A stretch of DNA of 64,000 nucleotides from Streptomyces vilmorinianum (GTDB taxonomy: Bacteria > Actinomycetota > Actinomycetes > Streptomycetales > Streptomycetaceae), in NCBI RefSeq assembly GCF_005517195.1, contig NZ_CP040244.1, forward strand, positions 1,444,001 to 1,508,000, in the 5' to 3' direction. A program made the translations under genes and the position numbers. Below are positions 26,599-34,526 of the stretch, piece by piece. Numbering within the stretch: the stretch's first letter is position 1; every line of letters begins with the position of its first letter. Below the pieces are notes generated by a model that searched no databases, was not told the DNA's origin, and was given only the letters and a program-made list of their open reading frames with translations.

Positions 26599-27831
26599 AT
26601 GCCTTCCGTACTGCCCGATGGTGAGCCCATGCCCGAGGACGGGGCGCTGCCCGCGCACGCCCTGGAAGGGGCCGGGGAACGGCCGCTCGGGTTCTATCTG
26701 CATGTGCCGTACTGCGCGACGCGCTGCGGCTACTGCGACTTCAACACGTACACCGCGAGCGAGCTGCGCGGTGCCGGCGGGGTGCTCGCCTCGCGGGACA
26801 ACTACGCCGGGCAGGTTGTCGAGGAGATCCGCCTCGCCCGGAAGGTGCTCGGCGACGACCCGCGGCCGGTGCGGACCGTCTTCGTGGGCGGGGGCACGCC
26901 GACCCTGCTCGCCGCCGGGGATCTCGTACGGATGCTGGCGGCGATCCGCGACGAGTTCGGGCTCGCGGACGACGCCGAGGTGACGACGGAGGCGAATCCG
27001 GAGTCGGTGGACCCGGCGTACCTGGCGGAGCTGCGGGCCGGCGGGTTCAACCGGATCTCGTTCGGGATGCAGAGCGCGCGGCAGCACGTCCTGAAGGTCC
27101 TCGACCGCACGCACACGCCCGGACGGCCCGAGGCGTGCGTCGCGGAGGCGCGGGCGGCGGGCTTCGAGCACGTGAACCTGGACCTGATCTACGGCACGCC
27201 GGGGGAGTCCGACGACGACTGGCGGGCGTCGCTGGAGGCGGCGATCGGGGCCGGGCCCGACCACGTGAGCGCGTACGCGCTGATCGTGGAGGAGGGGACG
27301 CAGCTGGCGCGGCGGATCCGGCGCGGCGAGGTGCCGATGACCGACGACGACGTGCACGCGGACCGGTACCTGATAGCGGACTCTGTCTTCGCGGAGGCCG
27401 GCTTCGAGTGGTACGAGGTGTCGAACTGGGCCACCTCCGAGGCCGGGCGCTGCCTGCACAACGAGCTGTACTGGCGCGGCGCCGACTGGTGGGGCGCGGG
27501 GCCGGGGGCGCACTCGCACGTGGGCGGTGTGCGGTGGTGGAACGTGAAGCACCCGGGCGCGTACGCGGCGGCGCTGGGGGCCGGGAGGTCGCCCGGGGCG
27601 GGGCGGGAGGTGCTGTCGGCGGAGGACCGGCGGGTGGAGCGGGTGCTTCTGGAGCTCCGGCTCCGGGAGGGCGTCGAGCTGGGGCTGCTCAAGCCCGCGG
27701 GGCTCGCCGCGTCCCGCAAGGCGCTGGCGGACGGGCTGCTCGCGGCGGAGCCGTACGAGGCGGGGCGCGCGGTCCTGACGTTGCGGGGGCGGCTGCTGGC
27801 GGACGCGGTCGTCAGGGACCTGGTGGACTAG
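26599..27831 (+). CDS. hemW: Radical SAM heme chaperone HemW (coproporphyrinogen III oxidase-like)
   Basis: A 410-residue radical SAM protein. The [4Fe-4S] ligands are Cys39, Cys43 and Cys46 in YLHVPYCATRCGYCDFNTY; FVGGGTPTLLAAGDL, EANPESVD, ISFGMQS and DLIYGTPGES follow in family order, and the C-terminal HemN_C domain has YEVSNWA and WGAGPGAHSH. HemW binds heme and delivers it to respiratory enzymes; true HemN activity is unlikely because the N-terminal extra Cys and motif of HemN are absent. Start at ATG 26599 has GACAAT six bases upstream (leaderless pattern); ATG 26629 is an alternative. Confidence 0.92.
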   Translation: MPSVLPDGEPMPEDGALPAHALEGAGERPLGFYLHVPYCATRCGYCDFNTYTASELRGAGGVLASRDNYAGQVVEEIRLARKVLGDDPRPVRTVFVGGGTPTLLAAGDLVRMLAAIRDEFGLADDAEVTTEANPESVDPAYLAELRAGGFNRISFGMQSARQHVLKVLDRTHTPGRPEACVAEARAAGFEHVNLDLIYGTPGESDDDWRASLEAAIGAGPDHVSAYALIVEEGTQLARRIRRGEVPMTDDDVHADRYLIADSVFAEAGFEWYEVSNWATSEAGRCLHNELYWRGADWWGAGPGAHSHVGGVRWWNVKHPGAYAAALGAGRSPGAGREVLSAEDRRVERVLLELRLREGVELGLLKPAGLAASRKALADGLLAAEPYEAGRAVLTLRGRLLADAVVRDLVD

Positions 27832-28040
27832 GGGCCGGGGGATCAGGGCCGGGGCCACGCGACGCCGCGGGGCGCGGCCTTTGCGTGCACCGACCCCGTC
27901 GGAGGCGCCTGACGGGCACCGCGCCCATGCGAGGGGCCTGCAAGGGCGCCGCCCCGTGCCCACCCGTCCCGCCCTGCGGGACGACTGCCCACAACGGTTT
28001 CATGTGAGGCGCGAGCCCGCATCCGGCTGCGCCCCCGTCT
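27832..28040. other. Intergenic region between convergent hemW and DUF3097 gene
   Basis: No gene seen. It contains a short hairpin GTCCCGC/GCGGGAC near 27967-27983 followed by GACTGCCCACAACG, a sequence type common between Streptomyces genes, and may serve as a two-way terminator. Confidence 0.4.
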
Positions 28041-28841
28041 CTACGGCGCCGTCACGAAGTCGATCAGTTCTTCCACGCGGCCCAGCAGCTCGGGTTCCAG
28101 GTCCTTGTAGGAGTGGACCCGGGACAGGATGTGCTGCCAGGCCGCGCCTGTGTTCTCCGGCCAGCCCAGGGCGCGGCAGACGCCCGTCTTCCAGTCCTGG
28201 CCGCGCGGGACCGCCGGCCATGCCCCGATGCCCACGGACGACGGCTTCACCGCCTCCCAGACGTCGATGTACGGGTGGCCGACGATCAGGACGTCCGGGG
28301 ACGTGACCTGCGCCGCGATGCGGGACTCCTTCGAGCCGGGCACCAGGTGGTCGACCAGGATCCCGAGGCGCGCGTCCGCCGCCGGGGCGAACTCCGCGAC
28401 GATCGACGGGAGGTCGTCGATGCCCTCCAGGTACTCCACCACCACGCCCTCGATGCGCAGGTCGTCGCCCCACACCCGCTCCACGAGCTCGGCGTCGTGG
28501 CGGCCCTCCACGTAGATCCGGCCCGCACGGGCCACCCGCGCCCGCGCGCCCGGGACCGCGATCGAGCCGGAGGCCGTACGGGAGGGCCGGGCGGGGGCGG
28601 CGGAAGGACGGATCAGGGTGACCACCCGGCCCTCCAGCAGGAAGCCCCGCGGTTCCATCGGGAAGACCCGGTGCTTGCCGAACCGGTCCTCCAGGGTCAC
28701 CGTGCCCGCCTCGCAGCGGATCACCGCCCCGCAGAAGCCCGTCGAGACCTCCTCCACGACGAGGTCCACCTCCGCCGGTACCTCCGGCACGGGCGCGGAA
28801 CGCTTCCAAGGGGGCGTCAGATCCGGGTTGTAGCTGCGCAT
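28041..28841 (-). CDS. DUF3097 family protein
   Basis: A 266-residue actinobacterial protein. It begins MRSYNPDLTPPWKRSAPVPE and contains VEVSTGFCGAVI-like beta-rich sequence (EEVSTGFCGAVIRC), then IYVEGRHDAELVERVWGDDL and LGILVDHLVPGSKESRIA. The second half, with EGRHDAELV and DHLVPGSKE, looks like a TOPRIM fold (conserved Glu followed by Asp in a later strand), as in RNase M5 and primases; that reading is inference. No characterised function. The ATG at 28841 has TAACGT seven bases upstream, a leaderless pattern. Its neighbour upstream is an MBL hydrolase in the same direction. Confidence 0.85.
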   Translation of the reverse strand: MRSYNPDLTPPWKRSAPVPEVPAEVDLVVEEVSTGFCGAVIRCEAGTVTLEDRFGKHRVFPMEPRGFLLEGRVVTLIRPSAAPARPSRTASGSIAVPGARARVARAGRIYVEGRHDAELVERVWGDDLRIEGVVVEYLEGIDDLPSIVAEFAPAADARLGILVDHLVPGSKESRIAAQVTSPDVLIVGHPYIDVWEAVKPSSVGIGAWPAVPRGQDWKTGVCRALGWPENTGAAWQHILSRVHSYKDLEPELLGRVEELIDFVTAP

Positions 28842-28851
28842 TCGGGCGACG

Positions 28852-29574
28852 TTATGCGACGGAGAAGCGGCGTGCCAGTTCATCCCGCTGGCGTCGCACG
28901 AACGCCGCGTCCACCACCGCCCCGTGCCCCGGCACGTACACCGCGGCCTCCCCGCCCAGCGCGAGGAGCCGGTCCAGGGCGTCCGGCCAGCGCGACGGGA
29001 TCGCGTCCGGGCCCGCCTGCGGCTCGCCCGACTCCTCCACCAGGTCACCGCAGAAGACCACCTCCGTCGAGCCGGGGACGCAGAGAGCCAGATCGTGCGC
29101 CGTGTGGCCAGGGCCCACGTTCGCCAGCAGCACCTGGCGGCCGCCCAGGTCCAGCGTCCACTCGCCCGACACCGAGTGCCCCGGCGTCACCAGCGCCTCC
29201 ACCGCCGCGGCCGCCACGAACGCGTCCACCCCCTGCCGTACCGCGTCGCCGTGCAGCGCGGCCCCCTCCCGCCGCAGCAGCGTGTCCAGGCCCACCGCCC
29301 CGAACACCTCCGCCCCCGGGAACGCGGCCGTGCCGAGCACATGATCGAAGTGGGGGTGGCTGAGTGCGATGTGCGTCACTCGCCGCCCGCCCGTGAGCGC
29401 CTCGACCTGAGCCCGCAGCTTCGCGCCCTCGGCGAGCGTCGAGCCGGTGTCGTACAGGAGCACCGCGTCCCGTCCGATCACCACGCCCACCGTGGCGTCC
29501 CAGCCCGGCAGCCGTCGCCGCCCCACACCGTCGGCCAGACGCTCCCAGCCGTACTCTTCCCAATCGACATCCAT
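28852..29574 (-). CDS. MBL-fold metallo-hydrolase
   Basis: A 240-residue metallo-beta-lactamase fold enzyme. The metal-binding motif is SHPHFDHVLG, with VTPGHSVSGEW, VFCGDLVEE and VPGHGAVVD giving the remaining His/Asp ligands. There is no signal peptide, so it acts in the cytosol. Substrate unknown; the arrangement is like glyoxalase II-type or quinoprotein-relay-type hydrolases. ATG 29574 has TAGCGT six bases upstream (leaderless). It ends 10 bases before the DUF3097 start, close enough for joint transcription. Confidence 0.87.
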   Translation of the reverse strand: MDVDWEEYGWERLADGVGRRRLPGWDATVGVVIGRDAVLLYDTGSTLAEGAKLRAQVEALTGGRRVTHIALSHPHFDHVLGTAAFPGAEVFGAVGLDTLLRREGAALHGDAVRQGVDAFVAAAAVEALVTPGHSVSGEWTLDLGGRQVLLANVGPGHTAHDLALCVPGSTEVVFCGDLVEESGEPQAGPDAIPSRWPDALDRLLALGGEAAVYVPGHGAVVDAAFVRRQRDELARRFSVA

Positions 29575-29618
29575 ACCGCGACGCTAGCGCCTACGACGCG
29601 ACCTCCGAAGCGGCCTCC

Positions 29619-29649
29619 TTGCCAGGAGCGATGCCCGCCGCCGTACACT
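29619..29649 (+). promoter_or_regulatory. Candidate promoter of hrcA-dnaJ
   Basis: TTGCCA (29619-29624) and TACACT (29644-29649) with a 19-base spacer, ending 14 bases before the CIRCE element. The placement lets HrcA bound at CIRCE block transcription just after initiation. Confidence 0.5.
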
Positions 29650-29663
29650 GGCCGGGGGATTCC

Positions 29664-29688
29664 TGGCACTCGAACAGGGCGAGTGCCA
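29664..29688. promoter_or_regulatory. CIRCE element (HrcA operator)
   Basis: TGGCACTC, a nine-base spacer, then GAGTGCCA: perfect arms with the exact spacing of CIRCE (consensus TTAGCACTC-N9-GAGTGCTAA, with G/C exchanges usual in Streptomyces). It lies 50 bases before hrcA and implies autoregulated heat-shock control. Confidence 0.92.
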
Positions 29689-29737
29689 AAAGTGGAGCAA
29701 CCGAAGCAACCCGATACGACAGCTGGAGGTGTGCGCG

Positions 29738-30757
29738 ATGCTCAGCGAACGCAGACTCGAGGTGCTGCGCGCCATCGTCCAGGACTATGTCGGGACGGAG
29801 GAGCCGGTCGGCTCCAAGGCGCTCACGGAGCGCCACAAGCTCGGCGTCTCGCCCGCCACCGTGCGCAACGACATGGCCGTCCTGGAGGACGAGGGCTACA
29901 TCGCCCAGCCGCACACCAGCGCCGGACGCATCCCGACGGACAAGGGCTACCGCCTGTTCGTCGACCGGCTCGCCGGCGTCAAGCCGCTGTCGACGCCCGA
30001 GCGGCGCGCGATCCACAACTTCCTCGACGGCGCGGTCGACCTCGACGACGTCGTGGGCCGCACGGTCCGGCTGCTCGCGCAGCTGACCCGCCAGGTCGCC
30101 GTCGTCCAGTACCCGTCGCTGACCCGGTCGACGGTCCGGCACGTGGAGCTGCTCTCGCTCGCTCCGGCCCGGCTGATGCTCGTGCTGATCACGGACACGG
30201 GCCGGGTCGAGCAGCGGATGATCGACTGCCCGGCGCCGTTCGGCGAGACCTCGCTCGCGGACCTGCGGGCCCGGCTCAACAGCCGCGTCGTCGGCCGCCG
30301 TTTCGCGGATGTGCCGCAGCTGGTGCAGGATCTTCCGGAGTCGTTCGAGGAGACCGAGGACCGCGGCACGGTGTCGACGGTGCTCGCGACCCTCCTCGAA
30401 ACCCTGGTGGAGGAGCACGAGGAGCGGCTGATGATCGGCGGCACCGCCAATCTCACCCGCTTCGGCCACGACTTCCCCCTCACGATCAGGCCGGTGCTCG
30501 AAGCCCTTGAGGAGCAGGTCGTGCTCCTCAAGCTGCTCGGCGAGGCCAAGGACTCGGGCATGACCGTACGGATCGGGCACGAGAACGCCCATGAAGGGCT
30601 CACCTCCACGTCCGTCGTCGCGGTCGGCTACGGTTCGGGCGACGAGGCAGTCGCCAAACTCGGCGTGGTCGGACCGACCCGCATGGACTACCCCGGAACG
30701 ATGGGAGCGGTACGCGCAGTGGCACGTTACGTCGGACAGATCCTGGCGGAGTCGTAA
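29738..30757 (+). CDS. hrcA: Heat-inducible transcriptional repressor HrcA
   Basis: A 339-residue repressor of chaperone genes. The winged helix at the N-terminus reads [20 protein letters not shown], then [20 protein letters not shown] and [20 protein letters not shown], with [16 protein letters not shown] after it; the C-terminal part holds the GAF-like and inserted dimerisation domains. HrcA binds CIRCE and is kept active by GroEL. ATG 29738 has GGAGG eight bases upstream. dnaJ starts on the base after its stop. Confidence 0.97.
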   Translation: MLSERRLEVLRAIVQDYVGTEEPVGSKALTERHKLGVSPATVRNDMAVLEDEGYIAQPHTSAGRIPTDKGYRLFVDRLAGVKPLSTPERRAIHNFLDGAVDLDDVVGRTVRLLAQLTRQVAVVQYPSLTRSTVRHVELLSLAPARLMLVLITDTGRVEQRMIDCPAPFGETSLADLRARLNSRVVGRRFADVPQLVQDLPESFEETEDRGTVSTVLATLLETLVEEHEERLMIGGTANLTRFGHDFPLTIRPVLEALEEQVVLLKLLGEAKDSGMTVRIGHENAHEGLTSTSVVAVGYGSGDEAVAKLGVVGPTRMDYPGTMGAVRAVARYVGQILAES

Positions 30758-31897
30758 GTGGCCACGGACTACTACGCCGTACTCGGCGTGCGCCGCGACG
30801 CGTCCCAGGACGAGATCAAGAAGGCATTCCGGCGGCTCGCGCGCGAGCTGCACCCGGATGTGAATCCCGATCCGAAGACGCAGGAGCGGTTCAAGGAGAT
30901 CAACGCCGCGTACGAGGTGTTGTCGGACCCGCAGAAGAAGCAGGTCTACGACCTCGGCGGTGACCCGCTGTCCGCGTCCGGCGGTGGCGGCGGAGCCGGC
31001 GGCTTCGGCGCGGGCGGCTTCGGGAACTTCTCGGACATCATGGACGCGTTCTTCGGTACGGCGTCGCAGCGTGGGCCGCGCTCGCGCACCCGGCGCGGCC
31101 AGGACGCGATGATCCGGCTGGAGATCGACCTCAACGAGGCGGCCTTCGGCACGACCAAGGACATCCAGGTCGACACGGCCGTCGTCTGTACGACCTGTTC
31201 GGGCGAGGGCGCCGCGCCCGGCACGTCCGCGCAGACCTGTGACATGTGCCGCGGCCGCGGTGAGGTCTCGCAGGTCACCCGGTCCTTCCTGGGCCAGGTC
31301 ATGACGTCCCGCCCCTGCCCCCAGTGCCAGGGCTTCGGCACCGTCGTCCCGACCCCGTGCCCCGAGTGCGCGGGCGACGGCCGGGTCCGTTCGCGTCGCA
31401 CGCTGACCGTGAAGATCCCCGCCGGTGTCGACAACGGCACGCGCATCCAGCTCGCGGGCGAGGGCGAGGTCGGCCCGGGCGGGGGTCCCGCCGGCGACCT
31501 GTACGTCGAGATCCACGAGATCCCGCACGAGACCTTCCAGCGGCGCGGCGACGATCTGCACTGCACGGTCACCATCCCGATGACGGCGGGCGCGCTCGGC
31601 ACGAAGGTGCCGCTGCAGACCCTCGACGGGATGGAGGAGGTCGACATCCGCCCGGGCACGCAGTCCGGCCAGTCGATCCCGCTGCACGGGCGCGGCATCA
31701 CGCACCTGCGCGGCGGCGGGCGCGGCGACCTGATCGTGCACGTCGAGGTGACGACCCCGTCGAAGCTCGACCCCGAGCAGGAGCGGCTGCTGCGCGAACT
31801 GGCGAAGCTGCGCGGCGAGGAACGGCCCACGGGCCAGTTCCAGCCGGGGCAGCAGGGTCTGTTCTCGCGCTTGAAGGACGCGTTCAACGGGCGGTAG
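30758..31897 (+). CDS. dnaJ: Chaperone protein DnaJ (DnaJ2 type)
   Basis: A 379-residue Hsp40 co-chaperone of DnaK. The J domain (1-70) has HPD at 32-34; a Gly/Phe-rich linker follows (75-95); the zinc-binding domain has all four motifs, CTTC (144-147), CDMC (161-164), CPQC (187-190) and CPEC (201-204); the C-terminal substrate domain ends in GLFSRLKDAFNGR. The hrcA-dnaJ pair without grpE or dnaK is the second, HrcA-linked copy found in actinobacteria. Its last 18 codons are repeated twice more downstream, see 31841-32102. Confidence 0.97.
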   Translation: MATDYYAVLGVRRDASQDEIKKAFRRLARELHPDVNPDPKTQERFKEINAAYEVLSDPQKKQVYDLGGDPLSASGGGGGAGGFGAGGFGNFSDIMDAFFGTASQRGPRSRTRRGQDAMIRLEIDLNEAAFGTTKDIQVDTAVVCTTCSGEGAAPGTSAQTCDMCRGRGEVSQVTRSFLGQVMTSRPCPQCQGFGTVVPTPCPECAGDGRVRSRRTLTVKIPAGVDNGTRIQLAGEGEVGPGGGPAGDLYVEIHEIPHETFQRRGDDLHCTVTIPMTAGALGTKVPLQTLDGMEEVDIRPGTQSGQSIPLHGRGITHLRGGGRGDLIVHVEVTTPSKLDPEQERLLRELAKLRGEERPTGQFQPGQQGLFSRLKDAFNGR

Positions 31898-32102
31898 GCG
31901 TGGCTGCCGGGGGTCCGGGGGTTTGTCCCCCGGGTGAGCACAGTCAGCCGGGGCGGCAGGGTCTGTTCTCGCGTCTGAAGGACGCGTTCAACGGGCGGTA
32001 GGCGTGGCTGCCGGGGGTCCGGGGGTCCCCCGGGTGAGCACAGTCAGCCGGGGCGGCAGGGTCTGTTCTCGCGTCTGAAGGACGCGTTCAACGGCCGGTA
32101 GG
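31841..32102 (+). repeat. Tandem copies of the dnaJ 3' end
   Basis: Unit 1 (31841-31944) covers the last 18 codons of dnaJ plus 47 bases beyond the stop. Unit 2 (31945-32044) and partial unit 3 (32045-32102) repeat it with few changes: the coding parts still read QPGRQGLFSRLKDAFNGR and stop, but in other frames than dnaJ because the units are 104 and 100 bases long. Units 1 and 2 each contain a CCGGGGG/CCCCCGG hairpin; unit 2 lacks four bases of its loop. The best reading is two rounds of tandem duplication at the end of the gene. No separate gene is present in 31898-32211. Confidence 0.9.
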
Positions 32103-32113
32103 CCACCGTGCGG

Positions 32114-32152
32114 AAGGGGCGGCGCCCGCGGGATTCGCGGGCGTCGCCCCTT
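32114..32152 (+). terminator. Intrinsic terminator after the dnaJ repeats
   Basis: A 17-bp stem (32114-32130 with 32136-32152, one G-T pair) with a five-base loop and TTGGT after it. It is probably the original terminator of hrcA-dnaJ, now displaced by the duplications. Confidence 0.75.
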
Positions 32153-32211
32153 GGTCGTACCACCGGAACCACGGATTCGGTCCCGGCCCGCCGCCATGAC
32201 ACGATGCCTGC

Positions 32212-33291
32212 ATGTCCACCACCGCACTGAACGATCTTTCCCGTTACCCGATCGTGCAGGCCCCCATGGCGGGTGGCGCATCCTGTCCTCAGCTCGTCGG
32301 TGCCGTGTGCGAGGCCGGCGGGCTCGGGTTTCTGGCCGGGGGGTACAAGACCGCCGGCGGTCTGTACCAGGAGATCAAGCAGGTACGCGGGCTGACCGGG
32401 CAGCCCTTCGGCGTCAACCTCTTCGTGCCGCCGAGCGGACAGCCCGCCGACCCCGCCGCCATCGAGGTCTACCGGCACCAGCTCGCCGGCGAGGCCACCT
32501 GGTACGAGACGGCGCTCGGCGACACCGACAGCGGCCGCGACGACGCGTACGACGCCAAGCTCGCGATCCTCCTGGAGGAACCGGTCCCCGTCGTCTCCTT
32601 CACCTTCGGCTGCCCCGGCCGCGACACCTTCGACGCCTTCGCCCGCGTCGGTACGTACACGATCGTCACGGTCACCTCCGCCGAGGAGGCCCAGGCCGCG
32701 CAGTGGGCCGGCGCCGACGCCGTCTGCGTGCAGGGCGTCGAGGCCGGCGGACACCAGGGCACGCACCGCGACGACCCCGACGCCGCCCTCGCCGGGACCG
32801 GGCTCCTGACGCTCGTCACCCAGGTCCGGGAGGCGGTGCAGCTGCCGATCGTCGCGACCGGCGGGATCATGCGCGGCGCGCAGATCGCCGCCGTCCTCGC
32901 CGCCGGGGCCGACGCCGCCCAGCTCGGCACGGCGTTCCTCGTCTGCCCGGAGTCGGGCGCGCACACGCTGCACAAGCAGGCCCTGACCAACCCCCTCTTC
33001 GTCCGCACCGAGCTCACCCGGGCCTTCTCCGGCCGCCCGGCCCGCGGGCTCGTCAACCGATTCATGCGCGAGCACGGGCCGTACGCCCCCGCCGCCTACC
33101 CCGAGATCCATCACCTCACCAGCCCCCTGCGCAAGGCCGCCGCCACCGCCGGTGACGCGCAGGGGATGGCCCTGTGGGCCGGCCAGGGACACCGGCTGGC
33201 CCGCGAACTCCCGGCGGGACAACTGGTCGAGGTGCTGGCCGCCGAACTCGACACCGCACTCTCCGAGCAGGCCCACAGGAGCGCCTCATGA
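32212..33291 (+). CDS. Nitronate monooxygenase (2-nitropropane dioxygenase family)
   Basis: A 359-residue TIM-barrel flavoprotein that oxidises alkyl nitronates with FMN. Signatures: IVQAPMAGGASCPQLVGAV at the N-terminus, VVSFTFGCPG, GVEAGGHQGTHRDD (FMN phosphate region), PIVATGGIMRGAQIAAVLAAG and AAQLGTAFLVCPESGAH. The active-site His is in GGHQG. ATG 32212 has CACGAT six bases upstream. It overlaps the start of rsmE by ATGA, so the two are coupled, though no functional link is obvious. Confidence 0.9.
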   Translation: MSTTALNDLSRYPIVQAPMAGGASCPQLVGAVCEAGGLGFLAGGYKTAGGLYQEIKQVRGLTGQPFGVNLFVPPSGQPADPAAIEVYRHQLAGEATWYETALGDTDSGRDDAYDAKLAILLEEPVPVVSFTFGCPGRDTFDAFARVGTYTIVTVTSAEEAQAAQWAGADAVCVQGVEAGGHQGTHRDDPDAALAGTGLLTLVTQVREAVQLPIVATGGIMRGAQIAAVLAAGADAAQLGTAFLVCPESGAHTLHKQALTNPLFVRTELTRAFSGRPARGLVNRFMREHGPYAPAAYPEIHHLTSPLRKAAATAGDAQGMALWAGQGHRLARELPAGQLVEVLAAELDTALSEQAHRSAS

Positions 33292-34031
33292 CCGCCCCCG
33301 TCTTCGTCGTCGATGCCGTCCCCGGCACCGGAACCTTCCTTCTCGACGGCCCCGAGGGCCGCCACGCCGTCTCCGTGAAGCGGCTGCGCGCGGGGGAGGA
33401 GCTCGTCCTCACGGACGGGCGGGGCACGTGGGCCGACTGCGTCGTCCTCACCGCCGAGGGCAAGGACGAGCTGACCGTCCAGGTCTCGGCCACGTACGAG
33501 GAGCCGGCCCCGACCCCTCGTATCACCGTCGTCCAGGCGCTGCCCAAGGGCGACCGGGGGGAACTCGCCGTCGAGATCATGACGGAGACCGGCGTCGACG
33601 CGATCGTGCCGTGGGCCGCGTCCCGCTGCATCACCCAGTGGAAGGGCGACCGCGGCCTCAAGGCCCTCGCCAAGTGGCGGGCCACCGCGCGCGAGGCCGG
33701 CAAGCAGTCGCGCCGCACCCGCTTCCCCGAGGTCGCCGACCTGATGAGCACCAAGCAGGTGGCGGCGCTCCTCGCGGGGGCCGACCTCGCCGCCGTCCTG
33801 CACGAGGACCGCGACCACCCCAGCGGCGCGCTCGCCGACGCCGAACTCCCCGCCGAGGGCGAGATCGTGCTGGTCGTCGGGCCCGAAGGGGGCGTCTCCC
33901 CAGAGGAGTTGGCGGTGTTCGAGGAGGCGGGAGCGAAGCCGTACCGTCTCGGCCACAGCGTGCTGCGCACCTCCACGGCCGGAACGGCCGCCACCGCGCT
34001 GCTCCTCGGCCGGACGGGCCGCTGGTCCTAG
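33288..34031 (+). CDS. rsmE: 16S rRNA (uracil1498-N3)-methyltransferase RsmE
   Basis: A 247-residue SPOUT-class methyltransferase. N-terminal PUA-like part: VFVVDAVPGTGTFLLDGPEGRHAVSVKRLRAGE. Knot region: VVQALPKGDRGELAVEIMTETGVDAIVPW, then RSRRTRFPE-like sequence (KQSRRTRFPEVAD), LVVGPEGGVSPEEL (SAM binding) and LGHSVLRTSTAGTAATALLL. The enzyme methylates U1498 of 16S rRNA in the assembled 30S subunit. Position after dnaJ is conserved in actinobacteria. Start overlaps the preceding stop. Confidence 0.95.
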   Translation: MTAPVFVVDAVPGTGTFLLDGPEGRHAVSVKRLRAGEELVLTDGRGTWADCVVLTAEGKDELTVQVSATYEEPAPTPRITVVQALPKGDRGELAVEIMTETGVDAIVPWAASRCITQWKGDRGLKALAKWRATAREAGKQSRRTRFPEVADLMSTKQVAALLAGADLAAVLHEDRDHPSGALADAELPAEGEIVLVVGPEGGVSPEELAVFEEAGAKPYRLGHSVLRTSTAGTAATALLLGRTGRWS

Positions 34032-34040
34032 CCGCTGGTC

Positions 34041-34460
34041 CTAGGGCGCCTGGTCCTGGGGTACCCGGTGCGCCTGCCCCGACACAAGCGCGTCGAACAG
34101 CGGCCAGCCGTCCACCTCCGTCACCCCGTGCGCGACCGGAGACAGGCCCCGGGCCTCGGCCTCGGCGAGCAACCCGTGGACGACGCCCGGCTCGTGGAGG
34201 TTGAGATCCCGGCCCGCCCGGTCGCCGATCGAGCCGGACGGGCCCAACCCATCGGGTACGAGTCGCCCCGGACCCGCCCGGAACACCAGCCGCAGCTGGG
34301 CGTGGCGGGCGTCCGCGCGCCGCAGGGTCAGCAGTTCGCGGCAGTCCGGGTAGACGGGGAAGCCACGGGCGTCCCGGGTCGCGGTGTGCGCGTGCCCCAC
34401 CGACCACAGCCACACGGTCTCGCCCACCACCAGCCTGCGCGGCACCCGTTCGCGTCTCAT
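34041..34460 (-). CDS. Conserved hypothetical protein, 139 residues
   Basis: A soluble protein with basic N-terminus (MRRERVPRRLVVGETVWLWS) and conserved-looking segments VYPDCRELLTLRR, RLVFRAGPGRLVPDG and VTEVDGWPLFDALV. No membrane helix, metal motif or known fold signature is visible. It lies convergent to rsmE and divergent from the AAA+ operon, 66 bases away. I do not recognise the family; codon usage is fully coding. Its alternation of beta strands and the ending are compatible with a small nucleotide- or RNA-binding domain, but that is speculation. Confidence 0.65.
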   Translation of the reverse strand: MRRERVPRRLVVGETVWLWSVGHAHTATRDARGFPVYPDCRELLTLRRADARHAQLRLVFRAGPGRLVPDGLGPSGSIGDRAGRDLNLHEPGVVHGLLAEAEARGLSPVAHGVTEVDGWPLFDALVSGQAHRVPQDQAP

Positions 34461-34489
34461 CCGGCCACCCTAGATCTTCCGGAACCCGG

Positions 34490-34520
34490 TGGACGAGGGG
34501 CCGGGGCCGCTCCCTAGGCT
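34490..34520 (+). promoter_or_regulatory. Candidate leaderless promoter of the AAA+/TPR operon
   Basis: TGGACG (34490-34495), 19 bases, TAGGCT (34515-34520), then six bases to the ATG at 34527. No Shine-Dalgarno sequence is present, so the transcript probably starts on the ATG. Confidence 0.5.
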
Positions 34521-34526
34521 GGCCGC

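Noticed and set aside
27812..28003. 63-residue minus-strand frame between hemW and DUF3097
   Set aside because: Overlaps the hemW 3' end and a repeat-like intergenic sequence; no ribosome-binding site and a Pro/Arg-rich artefact composition.
31945..32102. Separate small genes in the dnaJ repeat copies
   Set aside because: The repeated 18 codons have no start codon or ribosome-binding site; they are duplicated gene ends.
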